Of a stretch of 64,000 nt of DNA, positions 1 to 12,700 are shown piece after piece (positions within the stretch are counted from its first letter, which is position 1; each line of letters starts with the position of its first letter). The notes beneath the pieces were generated by a model. That model was not told where the DNA came from. It searched no databases and was given only the letters and a program-made list of their open reading frames with translations. The stretch lies in contig CM060194.1 in the NCBI GenBank assembly GCA_030549335.1, positions 39,821,171 to 39,885,170 on the forward strand, read 5' to 3'. Origin of the DNA: Pontederia crassipes. Lineage: Eukaryota; Streptophyta; Magnoliopsida; Commelinales; Pontederiaceae. The translations under genes and the position numbers were made by a program.

Positions 1-3000
1 GAACAATCCATCAGGCGAAATTACAACAGGCCCACTGGGTAGTGCTTTGCCATCCTGGAAAGGAATTCATTTGTTTAACAAGGAGACTCACTAAAGTCTT
101 TTATATCGTGAATTAACAATCCTTAAATTGACAATGAGCTAAAACTAGGGACTCCATGCTAAGCATCAAACAAGAAACATGTTTAAAAGACCTGAAAGCA
201 GCTAGTACCTGTTTCAGATTGAGAAGAAAACTTCTGGTAAGATATGCTTGGACAATAGCTCTTGCGCTAAGGAAAAGAAGTTGATAGCCATTTTCCTAAT
301 TTAGGGCAGCCATATGTTTGTCAGAAACTCAGGTCAAACTATAAAGTCATATGATAACCACAAAGAGAGAAAGAAAATAAGCATATTTCTGAATTCTGTG
401 TATGGAAGCCAAATTCATTTTTTTTCAGAGAAAAACTGCAGGATAACGCTGAACTAGGCACAATGGCTACAAGAAACCTAAATGCAGACATGACAACTTT
501 TACAGCTAAGAAAAATCAGAAAAGAGTCGGAGAAATGTTTAAGGATACTAACATAAAAGAATAGAATAAAGACATTAAATTATTGTAAAACACATACATT
601 AAATCAATCGTACTGATCATATAATGTTGAAAATTGAGTTTGGGTTCATAACAAAATAGTCTGCAGGAGGTCAAGTAGAATAAAATAATGCCCAAAAGAA
701 AACAAAGGCTGAAAATGTATAATTAACTAGAAAGTAAAAAGATTTAAGTGTCTTCAGACATTTAAAACATCTCAAAATATTTTCCAGAATCTGCAAAAGT
801 GGACCAAACACCATTTTTTATCTCATTAGTATTCTAACGAACTCTAAAGGACATGTTGAAAATATACTGTGTATATCAAGAATTATTGATGCAAGTAAAA
901 AAACATTGATAAAAAGTAACCCCTTTTCTTGTACAGTCTAATTCTTGTACAGTCTAATACCTTTATAGCAGAAAATAGCCGTGCCACACCAGACTGAGTC
1001 CAATCCTTTCCAACAAGTGGCATGAATTGACCTAGAACATCAGACCTGGATATATTTATGCAGAATTAAATCGTGGTCATCTGTAAGAGTAAACTGCAAC
1101 AAGTCCAATTATGTAAATGCAAGAAGACTTAAAGGTGTGTTTGTTTTAGAAAAATATGCTCCAAAAGAAAATGAATTTCAAGGAAAATGGGTCTTTGTAA
1201 TGTAGTTTATTTTAACGTTAGGTGGTGTTAAAAAATGAGTTAAACTTATACATTAAATTAATTCCTTCATGTGTGATAGGAGGGGGTGAAATTTTATTTT
1301 TCAAGGGAAAATAGGTCTTCTTTATAGAATCTTTATCCTTTAAGCTCTAAACTTTAGTCAATCGGTACTCATATTTTGTTACCAAAATTTTCTGTAATCA
1401 AACACATGGAGTTAAGGAGAATGATTCCGAGAAATTATTTTCTTCAAAAGAAACATAGGGATTTTTTTTTAAGAAGGACACAGGGAATTATTTTCTTTGA
1501 AACAAACATAAGGCTAACCTGATTTTTTACAGCTGCAGAAGAGAACTTGATAACTAAACCACATTAGACCCTCCAAAAGCTAAACCATATTAGACCCATG
1601 TGTATTATCATGAATAATATGTTCTATTATTTCAGGCGGTTTTGCACATTCTTTCAGAATTTAAAACTTCACTTCCATGTCAGCAAACTAAAACAGTTAA
1701 TTTGCCTCAATGACAGTTGGCACAAAGTTCAAGAAACTTGAAAACAGCCTCTCTATAAACAAAGAGAAGACAGACTACTACACCTCCCCTTAACCTGGAT
1801 AGCCGAAGACCACTTGGCACATAAAGCAAAAATGCAGGATTTCAAAGAATCAACACTAATTCATCTTTTGTTTCTTAGAACAAGAAAGCAGGATTTCAAG
1901 TCCTTGACAAAATGACGAGAGAATCTGACTCTCATCCTTTACCTTCTAAAAGCAAAGTCCTTGACAAAGTTCCAAATTTTAGAAACATAAGTATATTATT
2001 TTCTCCTATGAATATGCTCTCAACAAAATTATCATATGAATAAAAGAGGATGATTGCCACTCTGGAAGCATCCTTTCTACTCCCAGGAAACAGGGAATAA
2101 TATAAAGCACCTAACATTAAAAATAACCCAAATTATCTTCTTTCACAAAAGAGAGTTGGGTACATTTTGTAAAAAATACTTCATGAGATATAAATTATTC
2201 ATATTTTTTGGTTTACTAGGCCCAAAATCAAAGTAAAATGCCAATTTTTGTACTTGATAGAGAGGTGCAAAATTCATCAATTCAATTATGTATCACTAAA
2301 TGCTTACTTCGTTATAGTACCATCTACGTCAGATATGACTATTCGTGCATTCCACTTCCACAAATAAATATGTGCGTCAACCTGTTGAAGTAGCTTAATT
2401 AAGTGACTGCATCTAGAAGATGGAAGGACTGAAGGACAAATCATCAGACAAAATGAGAGCAAACCTGTTGTCTACCCAAAACCCTGGTGGAGAAACTGAA
2501 GGCTATCATATTCTGACCTTCCTTCAGATTCAAAGACGCGATCTCTTCATTTGTTGGAATATTTGTCCGGATAAATTGCTTGCCAGGAGACTTCCCTGCT
2601 TTGTTATTTGTGATATTTTCTTCATTTGTATTCTGTAATCCAGATTCTGTGTCCACAAAAAGCTCCTCACTAGAAGAATTACTATTACTGTGCTGAAGAG
2701 ACTTAGACATTCGGAATGGAATTGGCCACAATCTCCATCTGCGACTTACTGAGGGCGACACTCCTGCTGCCTCAGCCTTGGAATTTGATGCTTCATCACG
2801 TTCAACAGGAATGAACTCCTTTGGTGTAAGAACAAAGTTTGAACCAAAGACTGCCTTCCCAAGGATAATATGAGCAGCTTTGTCCCACTGCAAATACTTG
2901 TTCTCATATCTGATAATGAGATTACCATTCTTAATAATGGATGCTCCAGATGATTTAAACTCTTCTTCAGAGACACGATGGGATTCAAAGGCTTCCTCAG

Positions 3001-4586
3001 CAGATTTGTGACCCATACCAGGACGTAACATGTTGCCGCATAGGGAAATTTCAAAACCTGACAAAATTATACTAATAAAAGACAAGAAAAAAGGCAGTAA
3101 CCTAAAAGGAAAGCATGCTCCGCATAAAATCAGATATGCACTTACCTAACTTGAAGATGTTTTCTTCTGTTCCAAGAGATTTGTTTTTAGCATATTCTTC
3201 TTCCGTGACAGAAGCCTCAGGAACAGTCGTTAATTGTTCCTTGTCATTTGCTGATGGCTCATTGCAAGGAGATTCAAGACCTTCTTGAGACATGTTTGTA
3301 GCCAAGGACTTCTTACAAGTATTGGTTTCAACATTCTCTACTGACAGTGTAGAACCAGATAAGGTAGACTCATCAAAATTTGTTAGTGTATGGTCAGCAC
3401 AACCATTGATTTTCAATCCATCTGTTTTTGCATGTGGAGAGTCTGATGCATCTGACTGAAAATATGACTCCCTCATGGCAGTGGTTTCTTGCAGTGAAAT
3501 TGGCATGAAAGAAGAAACTTCTGTCGAATTTCTGGATTCATCCTTTAAATCTGATTCAGTAGACAAAGAGGCCACATCTTGTGAATCAAAGTTATTGCCG
3601 TGCGATACCAAATCTAAACAACTCTTAAACATATCATTTTTATTTAGGCCTTGAGTATTATCCTCATTGCAGATGTCAACATCAACAGTACCTTGAGGCC
3701 CTTGGTGACTTGAACTATCATCTACTCCATCAACATCATTTCCTAAAATTTGGGCCTCCTCGTGATAGAGGAAATCTTCTTGACAACCTTTAGGGCTTTC
3801 TAGTCGACTTTCAACAGCGTCATTATCCTTCTCAGTCGATGGACCAAGATCACCAAAGAAATCAGCTTCCCACACATCTGCAGTGGGGCCAAAGTCTCCG
3901 CTAGATCCTTCACCAGGTCCCAGATGGAATTGTGGCGTATCCAATTGCACATTATCTGAATTATCTTCATTAGATGAGATTGGTGCAGTCAAGACATGTC
4001 CATCCACACTGATCAATACCATCTCTGAACTAGATTCATTAGATTCTTTGACCATATCCTCCACCTCATCTAGACTTCCATATTGATAATTGCTAAATCC
4101 TGAAGATCCAGCTGAACTAGCAGGCGAATCCTGCTCATCTTTAGTTCTATATAACTGCTCATCAGTGTCAATAACATCATCCTTTTTCATTATATGTGCT
4201 TCATCCTGTTGATCCCCATTGTTCTTTTCAAGATTTCCAGCCGTGCTCGATTCTGAAGCATTGGACTCAGTCCTCATGAAATTGTTGGACTCAGAATCAT
4301 TATTTCCTGGTACCACCTCTCTCATGAAATAAGCCTGGCCAGAATTATCAAGATACATGTGAAAACCCGCTTCGATGCCGTTTATTGAGATGCTAACAAC
4401 CTTCTCCGCGCCTTTAAGTACGCCTTGGAACTTGCCAAACCTCACGTACCACGGCGTACTCCTGTAGGTTCCATCTTCTTGTTGAACAACAATCACATCA
4501 ACAGCACCACCGAAAGGGTGAAATGGTGTTGCAACCGAGTAGACTCCCTGGGAGATGAGACTCCCAACCTTGCCTACCACGTTCAT
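1..4586 (-). CDS. PAH: Lipin-type phosphatidate phosphatase (PAH1/PAH2 family), 3' end off the window
   Basis: Mg2+-dependent phosphatidate phosphatase converts phosphatidic acid to diacylglycerol; plant PAH1/PAH2 act at the ER and limit phospholipid synthesis. Coding exons, each with GT-AG borders and matching phase: 4586-3146, 3057-2465, 2381-2308, 1045-961, 295-209 and 54-1, giving 778 codons so far. Residues 1 to about 90 are the N-LIP domain, starting [18 protein letters not shown] long acidic, Ser-rich, low-complexity stretch follows in the same exon. The C-LIP domain begins near the end of exon 2, and exon 3 carries the catalytic DxDxT motif as DVDGT (residues 696-700). Exons 4-6 continue with conserved segments such as [11 protein letters not shown] and [18 protein letters not shown]. 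Arabidopsis homologues have about 900-930 residues, so roughly 100-150 are missing beyond base 1. I cannot decide between PAH1 and PAH2. No frameshift or stop is seen. Confidence 0.95.
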
Positions 4587-5445
4587 CCTCCGGGCGCAAC
4601 AAAATGGAACAAAATACTAGTTCATTTCCTTCAGCTTTCAGCTGCTCATACAAGTCATTAAGTAAATTAATTACAAGCAAGTTTTGATCATGCATTGTCT
4701 TCTTTCTGAGACATCGGTTGTAATCAATGACGACCCTTATTTTCCTCAAATGGGCTCAAGATAAAATCCCTAAGCAGCATCCATCAAATAATAAAAAAAA
4801 TGCTGCTAAAATGAAGAATGAGGACTTGAAAAAGAAAGCTTCATTTCCCGCATTTCATGTTAAATAGAAGAGCTTTTATCTTTTACAGCATTTCATGCTA
4901 AAAAAAGAGAAAAAAACATCCTTTTAGTTGTTTTCACAATGAATTAAGAAAAAAGAGACTGCCCTGAAAAGTCAGTGCTCCACATCGCAATCGAACCGCC
5001 AGAATCTCAAAGAAAAATGAAAGTAATATAGTAGCAGAAATCGCGATGTCGACCATAAATTAATTCTAAATTCTAAACTATCGCACATACCGAACGGCCA
5101 AGATGAAAAAGAACAAAACGAAATAAAAAGACAAATTTTGCCAATCCAAGATCAAGAAGCTGATCGGGAATCGTAATGCGGGAAGAACAGAACCTTCGAA
5201 TTCCGAAAGAAATTAGGCAAAAACTGAAGAAACTACGAGGGGAAGAATCCACACCTGCCGAGGCCGAGAGGACCCGAGAGGGGAAGAATTTGACGGGGGG
5301 CGCTCGCCAAAGGCTTCGTCGCGTTGGTTGGGCCTCTCCTTCCTCTTTCACCGGGGAGGAGAGAGGAGAGAGAAAGGAGAGAGGGGGGCGAAGATTAGGA
5401 AACAGGAAGGAATGCGATAGTTAATAAGACGACCCCCATTTATAT
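4587..5445 (-). promoter_or_regulatory. Promoter and 5' leader of the PAH gene
   Basis: On the minus strand a TATAAAT box lies at 5444-5438, so transcription should start near 5405-5412. The next 120 bases are CT-rich on the sense strand (GA-rich on plus, 5350-5400), as in many plant leaders. The start codon is about 820 bases downstream of the expected start. The stretch between them is AT-rich with upstream ATGs, so a 5'-UTR intron is likely; possible acceptor AGs lie just before the ATG. The intron is inference, the TATA box is seen. The ATG at 4586 is chosen because it begins the conserved N-LIP sequence. Confidence 0.55.
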
Positions 5446-5504
5446 TTTTCGAGTCGGTAACGAGCCAAATTTAAGGCCTCTCTCCCTCCCTTGACTTGGA
5501 CTGC

Positions 5505-5506
<2 letters not shown>

Positions 5507-5552
<46 letters not shown>
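5507..5552. repeat. (CAT)n / (ATG)n microsatellite
   Basis: About fifteen uninterrupted CAT triplets, lying just upstream of the PAH promoter. Likely length-polymorphic. Confidence 0.97.
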
Positions 5553-5553
<1 letters not shown>

Positions 5554-8500
5554 GTGCGTATCTATCTTTCTTTGTTACGTATTCTGGATGTATAAGACAC
5601 GAATCCAAGGACCGGATTTATTCTCCTACATCCATATCCACGCCACCAATCTTGTATTTATCTTAGATTGATATAAAATTTACCCCCCACCCCTCCCCAA
5701 AGAAAATAATAATAAATAAAATATTTAATCTTAAAAACTTGAAAAATGTCATTTATGGAATTATATCACATTTGAGATCGGCATTGCTAGAAAAACAAGT
5801 GGAGCACAATAATGCATGATCCCTCAATCTCAAATCTAATCTAATAATGCTTAATATGAGTAGTATGACTCCATTAAGTTTCTCAAGTACTAATTCTCCG
5901 GTTAATTAAGTATGCTATTAATTTACTTGATTTATATAATATCATGAAAAACATTTTTACGTATTTTTTAAAAAAGATATATTTTGTTTGTAGGAGAAAA
6001 TTATCTGGATAAGTGATTTATTATTCCTTTTAGGATTTAACAAGGATCATATCTATTCAAATGGGTTGGAGTCCCCTATCTAATGTCAATGTCATCGGAT
6101 CGAAAAACTATTTCATTGAGCAGAGTTTTAAGGAAAAAGAAAGTTGGAAGATTTGATGGATTTTGGTTCAATACTATGGACTATGATTCGATTTGAAGTT
6201 AATCCTACCTCATGAGATGGTCTCACGAGAGACGATCCGTCGACCTTACGTCCAACAACCCTCTCTCGACGTTTGTCTCTCATTGCATGGACGCACATGA
6301 ACTCGACCCTCTCTCAACTCCTCTCTCTACATGAGGCACTCTTACCTACGACCTCGACCTCACTAGGTTTGTCTCCTTACCATCGGTGCACGTTCTCAAC
6401 TTCTCGCTTTCACTTGCACGCGGTCTTTCTTTTTCTATGTCATAATATTTATAAAATCATTGATATTGTCTTTCTAACAGTTTGAGCTTTTAGAAAAAAT
6501 GATAAACACATCAAATTTAACATGATATTAAAGTCAGATGTTAAAAGTTCAAACATCATTAAGCTTTTATTAAAAAGTATTTTCCTCTGACTATTGGGGT
6601 GTCTCATGCAAGTTTCTCTACACGAGCATCCATGGAGATAATCCAATCCACTCATACACTTTGAACCTTCAATTTTTTTTCTCAAAAACTCTTTGAACTG
6701 CGCTTAAATCAACAAGTTGTTGATCATCTATTTGTGTGAATAGGTAAGATGCTCCTACTTGATTAAGCAGGGAGGGCGCCCATTATACTCTTTTTACTAT
6801 GCACAAATAATTCATCTGCCAATTCAAATTATCATATTTATCTATAAAAAGGATTGCCAAATAATATTCATATTTTACTAAAATAACCATTTATTGCTAA
6901 TATCAAGTTAGAAAGTTTAAGTATTTGATCAAACCATTAATTTATTAAATCAATATATTAATAAATATATTTTTTTATATTTACTATATTTTAGACCAAA
7001 ATTGATAATATATTATTAATCTTTGTAATATTCATAGCATGTATTATAACTAGTAAAAATATTATATTCATTTGATTAATAGTAGTACAATATAAATAAT
7101 AATTATCATTATCATTAATATGATAATGACAAATACAATATACATTTGTTGTTGTTGTTGTCAATATACAAATTTTTATATTATTTTATATTTAATTTCT
7201 GTAATATTTAAAAAGAGTATACTGTAGATATACAAAGAAAAATAAAAAAAAAGATTGTCTCCTTATGCTTCTTTAAAAATTTTGCATTATCAAACATTAA
7301 ATTTCCTATGAGTTAGAATAAAATAAATAAGATAACATGATGAGTTTAAATGTTAATAATTCGAAAAAAATATTTATAAAGAAATGCATCCTAAACGCCC
7401 TCCGGTCATTGTAGAGAAAAAAAAAATATAAAATGAAAAGTAGGTGAGAATGAAAGATGTCATTGAAAAGGATATGACATATTATGGACCAATGACAGAA
7501 AGAAAATGCAAAACCGTTATTATTTTTAGCAACAAATAGATGTATTTGAAAATATGTATTTGAAAAATGCATTTGCATTTTTATCATAATGTGTAAAACT
7601 AAAACCCAACGCTATTTTCTTTTTTTTTCTTTTTTTCTTTTCTTCTCCCTTCCTTGTGGAGAGGTGAAAGGGGCCCTGACAAAGAAGAGGATTGTGGCTC
7701 AATAATTTGGTTTGGAAGCCAATGTATTTTTTTTATAAAAAAAATATGTTACTCTCATAAATGCATTTTTTATGACATGTTCTTTTTTGACGTGTGGTTG
7801 AGAAATCGAGCATAAAGAATAAGTGAGTCGTATTCTCATTTTACTCGTCTATTATTTTACTCATTTATTTATTCGGTTGTTTCAACTCATCATATTACCA
7901 CAAGAATATCTCTATGAAAAAAAAATTCTTCCTCACGTTAAATGAAGAATAGTATATATTTCGCCGATTTAGTTGAATATGATATTCTCCGAAACACAAC
8001 TTCGATAAAACTAAATAAATTTTAAGTATCGTGAGCGTGTTGACGATTGATAATTCTATTCATGTCCCATGTTTGGAGGTATTCACCGAAATAAGTTTTT
8101 ATTCGCTTATTTATTCTGCAATAAAAGGACGTCTTAAAAAAAAAAATTTATGTTGAAGGAATATTAATGGTTTTATAACATATATGGAAAACAGTTGGTA
8201 TGTTCATTAAATACTAAAAAGAATGTTATATTAAAGCTTCAAAGTTTTTAATATTAAACTATGCTTTAAAATGATTGATATTTTATGACAAAAATATAAA
8301 ACTTGACATGCGTGTCAAACAATCTCTCGTTGATACCGATAGTTCAGTTATTTTAATGGTGCCCAACGATTTTATGAAATTTATAAAAGATTATATAAGG
8401 ATATAATGATGACTTGTCAAATCCTAAAATAAATATTATTGGGATGGAAATGTTTTGTGACCGAGGTATGCGTGGGGCATGTCAAAAGTTGTGGGCAACT

Positions 8501-8698
8501 TCTTTTTTTTTTTTTATTGTTTTTTCCCTGATCTCGAAGTCCTTTACTTCTTTTTTTTTAATAGTTTCACGTGGGGTTTCCTATGATTTATTTCCATTTG
8601 TCGGAGGGTCTTGAAAGTAATGATATTTAAGAATTTTAGATCGAAATGCTAGGATGAACATTACATAAATGTTGCTCAAGACAGACATCGAGACTTTA
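5553..8698. other. AT-rich intergenic stretch, no gene
   Basis: Mostly AT-rich sequence with stop codons in all frames. A moderately GC-richer patch at about 6185-6440 has short open frames but no protein resemblance I recognise. Poly-T/poly-A runs and a short (TTG)n at about 7147-7160 are the only simple repeats. No RNA gene seen. Confidence 0.6.
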
Positions 8699-9075
8699 AG
8701 GCTAAGTTTGAAAGTGAAATCATAATTTTTTCTAAGTTATCGATGAATGCTTGATAAATTACTTCGAGATGTATTTGAATGGATTGAAAATGAGAAATTA
8801 GGGAGTTGACATGATGAATAAATTTTTGAAGAGTTTAAAATTAAAAATAATTATTATAATTAGAAAATATAATTTTATTATTAATAAAAATAAAAATATA
8901 AATTAAATTTTTTTATGGAAATAATTTTGTTAAAAAATATAGTATTCAAATAAAAAATCATTTTTTAAAATTAATTATAATTAACAAAATATTATTTTTT
9001 TGTAATAAATAATATTATATTAATCCTTTATTATAAATATTATATATAATAAATAAATTATTTTAAAAGGGCAAA
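8699..9075 (+). mobile_element. MITE-like element, family M1, copy 1 (right end lost)
   Basis: Begins GGCTAAGTTTGAAAG and runs into a very AT-rich interior. The interior from about 8800 to 9075 matches, base run for base run, the reverse complement of 58440-58735, where a fuller copy lies. The right terminus is replaced by an unrelated repeat from about 9080. No coding capacity. The superfamily is unknown; the GGCTxxGTTTG end resembles many hAT- or PIF-type MITEs. Confidence 0.6.
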
Positions 9076-9079
9076 GTTG

Positions 9080-9500
9080 TAGGAGTTCCAAAGTGCACTA
9101 AGAGGGGAGGGTGAATTAGTGTTCAATCCAAAAATATCGGTTTCACAAAAATCATTGCGGAAGTTTAAAATCGATACTTAAAATCTTTGCAATTCAGATT
9201 ATAAACATAGTATAAGAGATAATGAGTGAGAGAAATAAAACACAATAAACATAGATGATTGTTGACGAGATTCGGCCACACCTTGACCTACATCCCCGCT
9301 TCGATTTCTCGATTTCGAGACCGTCGGAGATTCAATTAGTACTTCCTTTGTTCCAAATGGGGCAAGGAAGAAGTCCTTTACACAATCACCTTTTCTCCAT
9401 TTCGAGATGCAAGACAACCTCTTCTCTTAGGAAGCTAATCTTTTTCTCTCGCTCAAGAGGTAAGATTTATAACATTTTTTACACATGAGCTCTCACAATC
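9080..9500. repeat. Dispersed repeat R1, copy 1 (probable retroelement LTR fragment)
   Basis: Opens with GTTCCAAAGTGCACTAAGAG followed by a G-rich patch and GTGAATTAGTG, a type of sequence I associate with dispersed plant retroelement termini. Its second half (cue: GGCAAGGAAGAAGTCCTTTA) is related to 12180-12260, 23150-23390 and 24960-25230, all of which share a 'caaggaagaaa(c/t)...tttacacca' block and a 'cgaagattctactagaattc'-like block. No open frame with a recognisable protein. Confidence 0.5.
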
Positions 9501-9763
9501 TTTCAAAAAAATAATTTCTCTTTTATAATAGAACACTCACAAGAAGAGAAGTGAGAAAGAAAGAAAGATCTAAACGATAACTTCAAAAGAAATGATCTTT
9601 TTTTATTTTTTAAAATTTTGCTTCAATGTTTGGATGGATGTCTAATTTGTTTCTGGCTTTGGCTCCTTTTATAAGCTCTAGTATGTGAAAAATTCATCTA
9701 GAATTTATTTCACATTTTTCTTTTTGAAATATAATCATTACTGTTCATTTGACGAGTGGACCG

Positions 9764-10060
9764 ATCGACAACATTTATGGACCGGTAGACTGGTATATAT
9801 GACGATTGCACTAATTTCTCTAGTAATCGCACTTGATCGGTTGACTGGACTATCGATCGGTATAGTCTCGTCATTTTGCTTTGTAGCCGTTAAGCAGATC
9901 GATCGACTGGTGCTTTGACCAGACTATCGACCGGTATAGTCTCAACATAGATTTTGGCAGTTCATGCATTGATCGATCGACCGGCATCTTGAGTCAGTCG
10001 ACCAGTGTTGTCTCGATCGGCCTACTTTGCTTCGACCGACAAGTTGACTGACCTGCACTA
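9764..10060. repeat. Degenerate tandem array of CGATCGACCGGT-type motifs
   Basis: A dense run of variants of gatcgaccggt, gactggactatcgatcggt and ctatcgaccggtatagtctc at irregular spacing of about 70-80 bases. The short palindrome ATCGAT/TCGA recurs. Arrays of this sort occur in plant LTRs, and this one lies directly downstream of R1, so it may belong to the same element. A similar motif appears near 48005-48070. Confidence 0.55.
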
Positions 10061-10466
10061 TTTTGATTATAATATTCTACACAATTATCCAAATTAAATA
10101 ATTTTGAATTCTATGAATAGCTAACATGATTCTTTACGATTTTGATATTCATCTTCCATCCGTAATCTAATAAGATTATAGTCAATTGTTTAATCAAAGT
10201 GTAGTGCACAAAGTTATCTATTTAACATTAATTTTTCGAGACTTGTATCATCAAAATGTAATTATATAATACATTAAAACTTTGACCCAACAAAAGTGTG
10301 TGAAAAGAAAAATAAGAAAAGAAAAGAAAAAATAAAAAGGGAAAAAGGAGAAAAACGTGGTTCCACTATGGTTCACCAAAAAGGTGGAACACGAGGTTTG
10401 AAACCAAGGTCACGTGATCCTGGCTCTAAGTCATTTAATGCGGTTTTGTTCCCCCATACCGCGCGA
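10061..10466. other. Intergenic, no gene
   Basis: AT-rich sequence with a purine-rich A/G run at about 10296-10360. No coding or RNA feature recognised. Confidence 0.5.
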
Positions 10467-10530
10467 CTGCGTTTGGAGAACCAAACTAAATCAGGCCGCG
10501 GTTTCAGTTTAATTCTCTTTCCAAACGCAG
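10467..10530. repeat. Short fold-back palindrome
   Basis: CTGCGTTTGG (10467-10476) is repeated exactly inverted as CCAAACGCAG (10521-10530), enclosing about 44 bases that contain GGCCGCGG. Just upstream, GCGGT and ACCGC form a second small inverted pair. It could be the end of a small DNA element. Confidence 0.6.
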
Positions 10531-12085
10531 CCAAACTAAGATTATACAATAAGACTATATATATATAATATTAAAATTTTATTTTTCTAATTTATTAAAT
10601 GCAAAATCACTATTGAAATTTTCATAATATACTTCTCTGAGCATTTTTTTATTAATGAAGTAGTTAAGCAATGTTGTTATCTCAAATAAGAATTTTCCAA
10701 CAAAAAAATTTCTTAAGACATTTAAACAATCTTGAGACATTTTCTAATAAAGAATTTCTCAAGAGTTTCCTTTTGAAATTGTACCAAAGAATCAATTCTT
10801 TTTTAAAATTTTGAATAACCAAATGCATATTTTCTAGATAACATTTCAAAAGGGTTTAACTTTAAATTATTTTTTAGTCACGGTAATGAGATGATTCATA
10901 GATGATGATTAATAGATGTACGATAGTGCAACTCTTTAAAAAATGTAGCACAACTATTTTTTCTTTTCAAAAATAAGATATGATATATATATATATATAT
11001 GAAAATATGTGATATGTATATTTATTAACTCTACATAAAAAAATAAATACAAAAGAGAGTTGGAATGGTAAAACCGTGATCGTTACCAAATTTTTGACAA
11101 TAAATGTTTTAATAAAAAATACTAAAGAATTGTGATATTTTATAAAATGAAGATAAGATATCAAATAATTAATTCTGGATTGTTGGTCAATTTTTAAGTA
11201 GTATTAAAAAATATTTGAGTAGATGAAACTACAAAGAGAGAGTCAATTAAGACCCTTATTAATTAAGAAATTAATTAACAAGAAAAATATAATTTGTATT
11301 GATTGAAGCAAGTATGAGGCCTAAATATATATCAGATTTGTTGGTTGTTATAATTTATTATTGACAAGTTTTATATTTATAATCATATGCTCAATGTGAA
11401 TAGTATAAATAAATAATATATAATTATTAGGAGCCTCAAATAATTAGGGGCCTCAAATAGTTGGAGGCCTTAAGCAAGGGCTTTACTTGCTTGGGCCTTC
11501 GGCTAGTCCTCGTTTTCTTATACTTTCTTCTTCGTATATTCACATATTTTGAGGGAGGAGAAGAAAAAAAAATTCTAAAAAAAAGTTAGTCATGATTTTT
11601 TTTAAAGTTTCAACATGTACAAACAATGGTGTTCAAAATGATAATACGTATGTATAATACATTAATCTCAATATATAATTTCTTATATAAGATAAAGGAA
11701 AATGACTTTCTAACATGACAATAAAAATAAGTAACATTAACAATTCAAGTCTCTAACCAAATGAAACAAAGAGGACACAAATAAAGGAAAACAAGAAAGA
11801 ATTAAGAATTTTTTTTGATAGATTAACTCTCTTTTATTTCTCAATATACTTGATATGATTGTTGTAAAATTCTTGTACTAATGCAAGATATCCATATTCT
11901 AGTATTAGAGTGGCGCAATGATCCGTTATCCTTCAAGGGCCTCTGTATTCCACAAGATACTATTCATTTTGTTCCATCGGCTTATGATTTTCTAATGAAT
12001 TCTACTAAACCAAAGGACCCCGAGGGGCAATGAACGTAGCGCTACTCTGATACGAGTGACATGTTAGGGCAAAGCGGACAATCTC
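10531..12085. other. AT-rich intergenic stretch, no gene
   Basis: Contains short (AT)n runs (10554-10567 and 10983-11001). Near 11440-11510 a cluster of GGCCTC/GAGGCC words is followed by an AAGCAAG...CTTGCTT hairpin. No gene recognised. Confidence 0.5.
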
Positions 12086-12700
12086 ATGTCAGGTATAAAC
12101 ATGAGTCATTGTGCTATTTTGATACTGGAGAACACATTAAAAAAGCATGAGCTCAAGGACAGAACAAATAATATCTTATCGAGTATAGAGACCTCAAGAT
12201 ACAGTAGGCCAAATGAGGCAAGGAAGAAATCCTCTACAACTCTTGTCCTTTTTCCTTTTCAAAAGGTAAGGCACACCTTTTTCACTCGTAGGCTTTCATT
12301 CGTCTTTTGTTCGCTCAAGAGGTAATGGGTGAGTGGGAGAATTTGTGTTTTAAAATCAATTCTTATAAATGAATCAAATTTGTGAAAATAGAATAAAATT
12401 TAACATGAGAATGAAAATAAGGCAATGATGCAAACATAGGATAGATGAGTTTGTTGACTAATTCCAACCATGTCTTACCCACTTCAATTTTCTTTTGTTC
12501 AAATAAGTGCAAAAAAAAAAGATTTTTTTTATACTTTCATCGTTTTCTTCTTCACTCGAGAGCTAAGACAAACCTCTTATCATTTCGGACATTTTCCGAT
12601 ACAATTTTTTTGCACTCTATTTCTTTTATATTAGGCACACTCACAAAAGAAAGAAAGACAAAAAAAGAGAGCTCAAAATGCTTCAAAAGTTTCAAGTAAT
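12086..12700. repeat. Dispersed repeat R1, copy 2
   Basis: Contains 'caaatgaggcaaggaagaaa' followed by a T-rich block, and at 12445-12480 'gatgagtttgttgactaatt', which matches 'gatgagtttgttgataatgt' in the 23.1 and 24.9 kb copies. The open frames over this stretch are low-complexity and match nothing I recognise. Confidence 0.45.

Noticed and set aside
6185..6480. GC-richer patch with a 70-codon frame
   Set aside because: Thr/Ser/Leu-rich product of CTC repeats; no conserved motif.
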